A DNA stretch of 10,094 nucleotides from JBFFXF01 sp041569895 (GTDB lineage: Bacteria > Planctomycetota > UBA8108 > JACQVS01): positions 1 to 10,094 of the forward strand of contig JBFFXF010000273.1 of the NCBI GenBank assembly GCA_041569895.1, written 5' to 3'. Position numbers and translations under genes: made by a program. Below are positions 5,654 through 10,094 of the stretch, in pieces. Position 1 is the first letter of the stretch. Every line of letters begins with the position of its first letter. The notes under the pieces were generated by a model. It ran no database searches and was not told where the DNA came from. It saw nothing but the letters and a program-made list of their open reading frames with translations.

Positions 5654-7366
5654 TCACCTCGCGTACTCCACCACCCGCGTCTCCCGCAGCAGCGTCACCT
5701 TGATCTCGCCGGGATACGTCAGTTGCTCCTCGATCTCCTTGGCGATGTCCCGGCACAGCTTGATCGCCTTCTTGTCGTTGATCTTCTGCGAGTTGACGAT
5801 GACGCGGATCTCGCGCCCCGCCTGGATCGCGTTGGCGGACTTCACGCCGGCGAAGGTCAGCGCCAGCGACTCGAGCTTCTCGAGTCGCTTGATGTAGCGC
5901 TCGAGCGTCTCGCCGCGGGCGCCCGGTCGCGACCCGGAGATCGAGTCCGCGATCTGGGTCACCACCGCGTAGATCGACTCCTGCGGCACGTCGTTGTGGT
6001 GCGAGGCGACCGAGTTGACCACTTCCGGCGGCTCGTCGTATCGCTTGGCGATGTTGGCGCCGATCTCCGGGTGGCCGCCCTCGATTTCGTGGTCGACGGA
6101 CTTGCCGATGTCGTGGAGCAGCGCGCAGCGCTTGGCGAGCTGCACGTCGAGGCCGAGCTCGGCGGCGATCAGACCCGCGATGTACGCGCACTCCTTGACG
6201 TGGCTGAGGACGTTCTGGCCGTAGCTCGAGCGGAATCGCAACCGCCCGAGCAGGGTGACCAGCTTGGGGTGCATCCCCGGGAGGTTGAGGTCGAAGATCG
6301 CCTGCTTCCCCTCCTGCAGGATGCTCTCGTTCATCTCCTTCTTGGTCTGCGCGACGACCTCCTCGATGCGCGTCGGGTGGATGCGGCCGTCGGCGATGAG
6401 CTTCTCCATCGACCGGCGCGCCATCTCGCGGCGGATGCTGTCAAAGCAGGAGATGATGATCACTCCGGGCGTGTCGTCGACGATCACGTCGACGCCGGTC
6501 GCCTTCTCGAAGGCGCGGATGTTGCGGCCCTCGCGGCCGATCACGCGGCCCTTCATCTCGTCGCTGGGGATCTCGATCGACGAGGTCGTCAGCTCCTGGC
6601 AGTAGGCCGACGCCATGCGCTGCATGCACGAGGCGAGGATCTCGCGGCTGCGCGTCTCGGACTGCTCCTTGATGCGATCGACCATGCGGGCGATCTGGAC
6701 TTCCTGCTCGTGCGCGAAGTCCTTCTCGAGCTTCTGCAGGAGCATCTTCTCCGCCTCCTCTTTCGACAGATCGGCGATGCGGTAGAGCGCCTGCTTCTCC
6801 TCCTCGATGACGCGCTCGACCTCCTGCTCGCGGGCCTCGATCGACTTCTCGCGGCGGTCGAGCGACTTGTCCATGCCGTCGAGGCGCTGCTCCTTCTTGT
6901 TGAGCAGGTCGAGCTTGCGGTTGAGGTTGTCCTCCTTGCGGTCGAGCTGGCGCTCGAGGTCCTTGACCTCGCCGAAGCGCTCCTCGAGCCGCTTCTTCTG
7001 GCTCTTGCGCTCCTCCTCGATCTCGTGCTCCGCCTCGGCGCGCAGCTCGGAGACCACGCTCTCGGCCTTCGAGCGCGCACGGGCGAGGATCTGCTCGGCC
7101 GATTGCTGGGCGGACCGCATGCGGAGCCAGTAGACGCCGAGGGCCACCAGCCCGATGCCGAGCCCGATCGAGAAGCCGAGGGCGGCGGGCAGAAAGGCCG
7201 ACGGCGGCGTCGCGGTCGACAGCGTCGCGAGTGCTGGCGTTCCGAGTGCTGGCGTTCCGGGTGACGGCGTTCCGGGTGACTGCGCGGCCAGCAGCGACGC
7301 GAACGCGCTCGCGACCGCGAGGGGAAGGACCCCTTTGAGAGGTGTCATGCGTGTGAGAGGCGTCAT
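5654..7366 (-). CDS. rny: Ribonuclease Y, membrane-anchored, with an extended N-terminus
   Basis: A 570-residue endoribonuclease of the RNase Y family, which starts mRNA decay at the inner face of the membrane. Order of parts: a first hydrophobic stretch (about 12-28) ending in Leu-Ala-Ala-Gln; a short run of pentapeptide repeats of the form xxGTP (about 30-46); a second membrane segment (about 58-80); a long highly charged coiled coil (about 82-245); a KH RNA-binding domain with GRVIGREGRN (273-282); and an HD domain with a conserved His389 region and the catalytic pair His418-Asp419 in LLHDIGK. Typical RNase Y is about 510-520 residues with a single N-terminal membrane segment, so about 50 residues are extra here. 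The ATG at 7366 was chosen for GAAAGGGG 9 nt before it; a second ATG lies six codons in. A longer open frame to 7480 has no such support. It is the first gene of the rny-ymdB-xseA-xseB-dxs cluster. Confidence 0.95.
   Translation of the reverse strand: MTPLTRMTPLKGVLPLAVASAFASLLAAQSPGTPSPGTPALGTPALATLSTATPPSAFLPAALGFSIGLGIGLVALGVYWLRMRSAQQSAEQILARARSKAESVVSELRAEAEHEIEEERKSQKKRLEERFGEVKDLERQLDRKEDNLNRKLDLLNKKEQRLDGMDKSLDRREKSIEAREQEVERVIEEEKQALYRIADLSKEEAEKMLLQKLEKDFAHEQEVQIARMVDRIKEQSETRSREILASCMQRMASAYCQELTTSSIEIPSDEMKGRVIGREGRNIRAFEKATGVDVIVDDTPGVIIISCFDSIRREMARRSMEKLIADGRIHPTRIEEVVAQTKKEMNESILQEGKQAIFDLNLPGMHPKLVTLLGRLRFRSSYGQNVLSHVKECAYIAGLIAAELGLDVQLAKRCALLHDIGKSVDHEIEGGHPEIGANIAKRYDEPPEVVNSVASHHNDVPQESIYAVVTQIADSISGSRPGARGETLERYIKRLEKLESLALTFAGVKSANAIQAGREIRVIVNSQKINDKKAIKLCRDIAKEIEEQLTYPGEIKVTLLRETRVVEYAR
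7231..7275 (-). repeat. 15-bp tandem repeat inside rny
   Basis: Three consecutive 15-bp units: GTGCTGGCGTTCCGA, GTGCTGGCGTTCCGG and GTGACGGCGTTCCGG, with a degenerate part on each side. Read on the minus strand they give Ala-Leu-Gly-Thr-Pro or Ser-Pro-Gly-Thr-Pro. The unit is five codons, so copy number can vary without shifting the frame. It encodes the linker between the two hydrophobic segments of RNase Y. Confidence 0.9.
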
Positions 7367-7375
7367 CGTGAGCAA

Positions 7376-7383
7376 CCCCTTTC
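7376..7383 (-). promoter_or_regulatory. Ribosome binding site of rny
   Basis: On the minus strand GAAAGGGG ends 9 nt before the ATG at 7366. It decides this start over the upstream extension to 7480. Confidence 0.7.
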
Positions 7384-7546
7384 GTTCCTGGAGCGGGAAC
7401 TCGATGGGCGCAGCGGAGTGCCGGGAATGGACCGCGGGCGCGGGCGACGGCGGGGAGCCGGCGGCGGTCGAGGTGTGCATCCCTCTCGACGTCGCGTCAG
7501 GGTGGCGTCGCGCCGCGCCTGGCGGCCGAGGCCGGACCCCGGACGG

Positions 7547-8272
7547 TCACGCCGAGAGGACGACTCGGGAAACCGAGATTACATCGATCGCAGCGTCGAT
7601 GTGGCCTCTGGAATCAGAGCTTCCGGTGGTTCCGGTTTCCATGACGGCGCCGCCGATCTCCGGCAGGCGACGTCCGAGAACATCCGAATTCCCCTCCGTG
7701 GAGGGATCAGAAATCGAGCTGAGCACCTCGTGTCCGTCCGAGATCGGGTGCATCCCCTGTCGTCCGAGTTGACGGCCCATCCAGGTCACCGGACCGCCGT
7801 CGAGGCGGCCATCGAGCTCCCCGGTCTGGACTGTGTTCGTTCTTGACGAGCGTTCTGGTACTGGGTTCCTGTACTCCTGTAGACTCTCGCCGCGGAGAGC
7901 GCTCTCTCCGCCGCGCGCCTTGCGCTGACTGTGGACAAACTCTTGGAAAGCCTTCTGGAAACGTCGAGGCGAGTGGAGCGCCGCGTCGGCGCATGCCGGC
8001 GGATCGGCGGCGACGCCCGCGAGCGTCGCGATCCGCGGCGAGCCGGCCGAGCTGTCGAGCATGTCGAGCATGTCGACGGCCGTGTCGGCGGCGCACGTGG
8101 AGTCGCACCCGGACTGCATCTCGGGGACTCCGGCGAGGACTCCGACGGGGACCGCCCCGCGAGAGCCGCGGAGCAGGACCGCGTCGTCGCTCGAGATGGA
8201 GACGCCGCAGGCGGCGAGCACGACCCCGGTCAGCGCCGCGGTCGGCCACGCTCTCGCGCGAGAGTCCTCCAT
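7547..8272 (-). CDS. Putative lipoprotein of unknown function
   Basis: A 241-residue protein I do not recognise. The start is well supported: GAAGGAG lies 8 nt before the ATG at 8272. The N-terminus has basic residues, a hydrophobic core and a lipobox Leu-Ala-Ala-Cys with Cys22, as expected for a lipoprotein cleaved by signal peptidase II and anchored by lipid. The mature part carries CDSTC (56-60) and a Cys at 94, possibly forming disulfides outside the cytoplasm, and a glycine/serine-rich C-terminal third. No domain is evident. Codons are strongly G/C-ending in the first ~95 residues, much less so at about 100-150, then G/C-ending again to about 185 and mixed after that. So the tail might be less constrained, or a frame change could exist. 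It sits 180 nt upstream of rny on the same strand and about 360 nt downstream of a strong sigma-70-like promoter. Confidence 0.7.
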   Translation of the reverse strand: MEDSRARAWPTAALTGVVLAACGVSISSDDAVLLRGSRGAVPVGVLAGVPEMQSGCDSTCAADTAVDMLDMLDSSAGSPRIATLAGVAADPPACADAALHSPRRFQKAFQEFVHSQRKARGGESALRGESLQEYRNPVPERSSRTNTVQTGELDGRLDGGPVTWMGRQLGRQGMHPISDGHEVLSSISDPSTEGNSDVLGRRLPEIGGAVMETGTTGSSDSRGHIDAAIDVISVSRVVLSA

Positions 8273-8280
8273 CGTGCCTT

Positions 8281-8287
8281 CTCCTTC
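8281..8287 (-). promoter_or_regulatory. Ribosome binding site of the lipoprotein gene
   Basis: GAAGGAG on the minus strand, 8 nt before the ATG at 8272. It favours this start over the open frame that runs up to a TTG at 8458. Confidence 0.75.
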
Positions 8288-8343
8288 ACGCCGTGCTTCG
8301 GACGCCGGGCTCGAAACCGCGCGTTCGCGATGGCTCGTTCCCG

Positions 8344-8370
8344 GAAGGCCGCACGCGCGGCGCGGCCTTC
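8344..8370 (-). other. 9-bp hairpin in the lipoprotein leader
   Basis: GAAGGCCGC (8344-8352) is exactly complementary to GCGGCCTTC (8362-8370), with a 9-nt loop. It lies about 70 nt upstream of the lipoprotein start codon. There is no T-run on either strand, so it is not an intrinsic terminator. Confidence 0.55.
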
Positions 8371-8565
8371 GGCGCCCTGATAGTCTTTCGGCGCGTTCTC
8401 CCGCGCGCTTCGCCCCGTTCTCTCGCGATCGGGCGGCGGCACCATCGAGGCGCCACAAGGCGCGCGGCGATCGTTATTTAAACTCGAAACGCCGTGCCGT
8501 CGGCAGGGGGGAAGCCGGGATCACGAGCCGTGCGCGCAGAACAGTGTTGTCATCCGAACAACGAG

Positions 8566-8585
8566 CGGTCCGAATGCTCGGACCG
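8566..8585 (-). other. 8-bp hairpin close to the presumed transcription start
   Basis: CGGTCCGA (8566-8573) and TCGGACCG (8578-8585) pair perfectly around a 4-nt loop. It would lie about 40 nt into a transcript from the promoter at 8633-8661. A weaker stem (GTTGT with ACAAC, about 8545-8562) follows it. Confidence 0.55.
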
Positions 8586-8632
8586 GTTCGGGGACGGTTC
8601 GGTCGGTGGCACGCTCCCCTCCACCAGCCGGG

Positions 8633-8661
8633 ATTATAGACCAACTCGCGGGGGGAGTCAA
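8633..8661 (-). promoter_or_regulatory. Strong sigma-70-type promoter facing the lipoprotein gene
   Basis: On the minus strand TTGACT (8656-8661) is separated by exactly 17 nt from a perfect TATAAT (8633-8638). This is nearly full consensus and stands out in such GC-rich DNA. The expected start is near 8626, giving about 350 nt of leader before the lipoprotein ATG. No closer open frame with a ribosome binding site is visible, only a 10-codon frame without one. Confidence 0.65.
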
Positions 8662-8809
8662 AGGGCCGCACGGCCGTCGTCCCGGGGCGAAGAGACGATT
8701 CAGGAGGAAGGAAGGAAACCGAGGAAAGCAGGAAACGGAGAGACTGAAGGGGTTCAGCCTCGTGAGGTTGACTCGAGCCGTCGAACGGACCTTCCTGCTT
8801 CGAAAGACC

Positions 8810-8884
8810 CTTGAGTTCTTGAGTTCGCGAAAGCAGGGGAGAAACGAAGGCCTCCGGCGGACTTCACCACAGAGACCACAGAGA
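8810..8884. repeat. Short tandem repeats of the CACAGAGA extragenic type
   Basis: CTTGAGTT occurs twice in tandem (8810-8825). CCACAGAGA occurs twice in tandem (8867-8884), and a degenerate CAGAGAG follows near 8891. On the minus strand this reads CTCTGTGGTCTCTGTGGTGAA. Similar CTCTGTG...GTGGTGAA strings recur between genes in many environmental bacterial genomes, as I recall; their role is unknown. CCTTCAAA is also duplicated just to the right (about 8936-8951), over the MOSC stop codon. Confidence 0.6.
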
Positions 8885-8946
8885 ACGAAGCAGAGAGCGG
8901 ACAGGCGGCTGCGAGCTCGCTGGCCGGGCGCACCGCCTTCAAACCT

Positions 8947-9519
8947 TCAAACCGGCTCGAGGGGGTGGTGCGGATCGGGAGGGAGCTCGATGCGGATCGG
9001 GTCGCCGGGTCTCACCTCGCCACCGGCGAGGACGATGCCCATGACACCCGCCCTGGGCCGGGCGACGCCGCGGGGGCCGCGCTCGATGGTGGCCGCCCGC
9101 AGCCCAGCCTGGATGCGGTCGAGCTGCGCGCACGGCGTGCGCAGCCCGGTGACCTCGACCACCGCGGTGTCGCCGAGCCGCAGACGGGCGCCCCGCGGCA
9201 GCTCGAGGAGATCGATGCCGCGCGTCGTCAGGTTCTCGCCCATCTGCCCGGGCCCGACGGCGAACCCTCCCGCCGCGAGCTCGTCGTGGAACTCGGCGTG
9301 GATCAGGTGCACCTGCCGCAGGTTCGGCTGGTCCGGGTCACGCACCACGCGGGAGCGATGGCGGACCGTCTCGCCGCAATGCGCGTCCCCCTCGACGCCG
9401 CGACCGGCGAGCAGTCGAATGACCTCGCGGTTCTCCTTGCTCACCGAGTGCTCGGCGCACGCGCTCACGACCGTCACCACGCCGTCGCCGCGCTCGCCAC
9501 CGTCGGGCTCCTGACTCAC
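8947..9519 (-). CDS. MOSC-domain protein
   Basis: A 190-residue single-domain MOSC protein, a family related to the C-terminal domain of molybdenum-cofactor sulfurases and to YiiM/mARC-type proteins that handle Mo cofactor, sulfur or N-hydroxylated substrates. Visible signs: GRGVEGDAH (39-47), a conserved RQVHLIHAE block (68-76), GENLTTRGIDL (94-104), GARLRLGD (110-117) and TGLRTPCAQL with the conserved Cys130, then GVMGIVLAGGEVRPGD (158-173). The substrate cannot be told from sequence. The start is a GTG at 9519, because AAGGGGG precedes it by 9 nt; the only upstream ATG lies in the rRNA terminator region and is excluded. The gene begins 45 nt after the T-run of the rrn terminator, on the same strand, which leaves little room for its own promoter. 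Confidence 0.88.
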   Translation of the reverse strand: MSQEPDGGERGDGVVTVVSACAEHSVSKENREVIRLLAGRGVEGDAHCGETVRHRSRVVRDPDQPNLRQVHLIHAEFHDELAAGGFAVGPGQMGENLTTRGIDLLELPRGARLRLGDTAVVEVTGLRTPCAQLDRIQAGLRAATIERGPRGVARPRAGVMGIVLAGGEVRPGDPIRIELPPDPHHPLEPV

Positions 9520-9528
9520 TGCCGTCCA

Positions 9529-9535
9529 CCCCCTT
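9529..9535 (-). promoter_or_regulatory. Ribosome binding site setting a GTG start for the MOSC gene
   Basis: AAGGGGG on the minus strand, 9 nt before the GTG at 9519. No ATG occurs near the conserved N-terminus, so this GTG is the best start. Confidence 0.65.
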
Positions 9536-9563
9536 CGAAGCGTCGAAGAGACTGACTCCCGCC

Positions 9564-9598
9564 AAAAAAAAGCCGGCGCCTCCGTCGGAGACACCGGC
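9564..9598 (-). terminator. Intrinsic terminator of the rRNA operon
   Basis: On the minus strand the arms 9598-9587 and 9583-9572 pair over 12 positions (10 Watson-Crick, 2 G-U) with a 3-nt loop. Eight consecutive T residues follow (9571-9564). It begins about 11 nt after the end of 5S rRNA. Confidence 0.94.
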
Positions 9599-9609
9599 AA
9601 TTCAAAAAC

Positions 9610-9715
<106 letters not shown>

Positions 9716-9846
9716 ATATTCTCAAGTTCGATCAGAAATCGATCGCACCTATCGGATCAACTCGGCATCGCTGGAAGGGCCTCTCTCGCGGCTGCTATCT
9801 TTCGGACACAACCGTGCACGCAGCGCTGCGGTGCGGAGAAATGAAT
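9716..9846 (-). other. 23S-5S spacer
   Basis: About 131 nt between the 23S and 5S genes. I see no tRNA in it. It is less GC-rich than the coding regions at its right end and includes a 10-bp palindrome GCAGCGCTGC near 9820, possibly part of rRNA processing stems. Confidence 0.7.
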
Positions 9847-10094
9847 GCGGTCAAGCCGATTGGCGAATTAGTACCGGTCAGCTGAACACATTGCTGTGCT
9901 TACACCTCCGGCCTATCAACCTCGTCGTCTTCGAGGCGCCTCATGGGATATCTGGTCTTGGGGGAGGCTTCACGCTTATATGCCTTCAGCGTTTATCCTT
10001 TCCGAACATAGCTACCCTGCGATGCTCTTGACAGAACAACAGGAACACCAGAGGTTCGTCCGACCCAATCCTCTCGTACTAAGGTCAATACCCC
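9847..10094 (-). rRNA. rrl: 23S ribosomal RNA, 3' end (partial)
   Basis: About 248 nt of the 3' end of 23S rRNA; the gene continues beyond the window. The sarcin-ricin loop AGTACGAGAGGA is at 10080-10069 on the minus strand, followed by TTGGGTCGGACGAACCTCTGGTG-like helix 97-98 sequence, then GTTGATAGGCCGG and CCGGTACTAATT near the 3' end, all universal landmarks of domain VI. The 3' boundary was set by analogy with the E. coli ...GGCTTAACC end and may be off by several bases. Confidence 0.96.

Larger units (their letters stand above)
8273..8946. other. Long gene-free region with leader structures and short repeats
   Basis: About 670 bp between the lipoprotein gene and the MOSC gene. No open frame here looks coding. 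It contains, from right to left: short 8-9 bp tandem repeats (8810-8884), a purine-rich tract (about 8700-8750), a sigma-70-like promoter on the minus strand (8633-8661), an 8-bp hairpin (8566-8585), an AT-rich spot (about 8473-8482) and a 9-bp hairpin (8344-8370). If the promoter is used, positions ~8626 to 8273 are a long 5' leader of the lipoprotein mRNA, or a separate non-coding RNA. I could not match any known RNA family to it. Confidence 0.6.

Noticed and set aside
3339..5897. Long + strand open frame (852 codons)
   Set aside because: It lies antisense to xseB, xseA and ymdB, all clearly real. It is low-complexity and results from the G/C bias at third positions.
5723..7264. Long + strand Leu-rich open frame opposite rny
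   Set aside because: Mirror image of the charged coiled coil of RNase Y (Glu/Lys codons read backwards as Leu/Phe/Ser). No independent support.
7367..7480. Longer RNase Y start at 7480
   Set aside because: The added residues are Pro/Ala/Ser-rich and not like a signal or membrane segment, and the ribosome binding site points to 7366.
8344..8370. Intrinsic terminator upstream of the lipoprotein gene
   Set aside because: The stem is perfect but no T-run follows on either strand.
8474..8671. 65-codon minus-strand open frame upstream of the lipoprotein gene
   Set aside because: Its start lies upstream of the promoter at 8633-8661, it has no ribosome binding site and its sequence is not protein-like.

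Overview
The window comes from a GC-rich bacterium. Nearly every real gene shows a strong preference for G or C at third codon positions. A planctomycete or another deep-branching lineage with GC-rich DNA fits best. The hints are an unusually short 5S rRNA (about 106 nt), a GDH-type YmdB, a Dxs with GDA in place of GDG, low-complexity tandem repeats between genes, and a CACAGAGA-type extragenic repeat. This placement is inference; Acidobacteriota, Myxococcota and candidate phyla are not excluded.

Layout, left to right. Positions 1-176 hold two adjacent non-coding tandem repeats (a 13-bp unit, then a 6-bp unit). A leader with a near-consensus sigma-54 site and a small hairpin leads into a flagellar distal-rod protein gene on + (365-1081). 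Convergent to it, only 23 nt away, ends a five-gene minus-strand cluster that transcribes right to left: rny (RNase Y), ymdB (metallophosphoesterase), xseA and xseB (exonuclease VII subunits), dxs (first step of the MEP isoprenoid pathway). The gaps are 68, 15, 52 and 22 nt, so this looks like one operon for RNA decay, DNA repair and isoprenoid precursor supply. Upstream of rny, on the same strand, lies an unrecognised lipoprotein gene (7547-8272). It is followed upstream by about 670 bp without a gene, containing hairpins, short repeats and a textbook sigma-70 promoter (TTGACT-17-TATAAT) pointing at the lipoprotein gene.

The right end is the 3' part of a minus-strand rRNA operon: the last ~250 nt of 23S rRNA, a 131-nt spacer without a tRNA, 5S rRNA, and a strong intrinsic terminator. 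A MOSC-domain protein gene starts only 45 nt after the terminator and has no visible promoter of its own.

Most of the window is conserved core genome. The items most worth a second look are: the RNase Y with an apparent extra N-terminal hydrophobic segment and pentapeptide repeats ahead of its usual membrane anchor; the long structured leader of the unknown lipoprotein gene; a 30-nt near-perfect palindrome between rny and ymdB; and the MOSC gene wedged behind the rrn terminator. I found no convincing defence, mobile or biosynthetic system.
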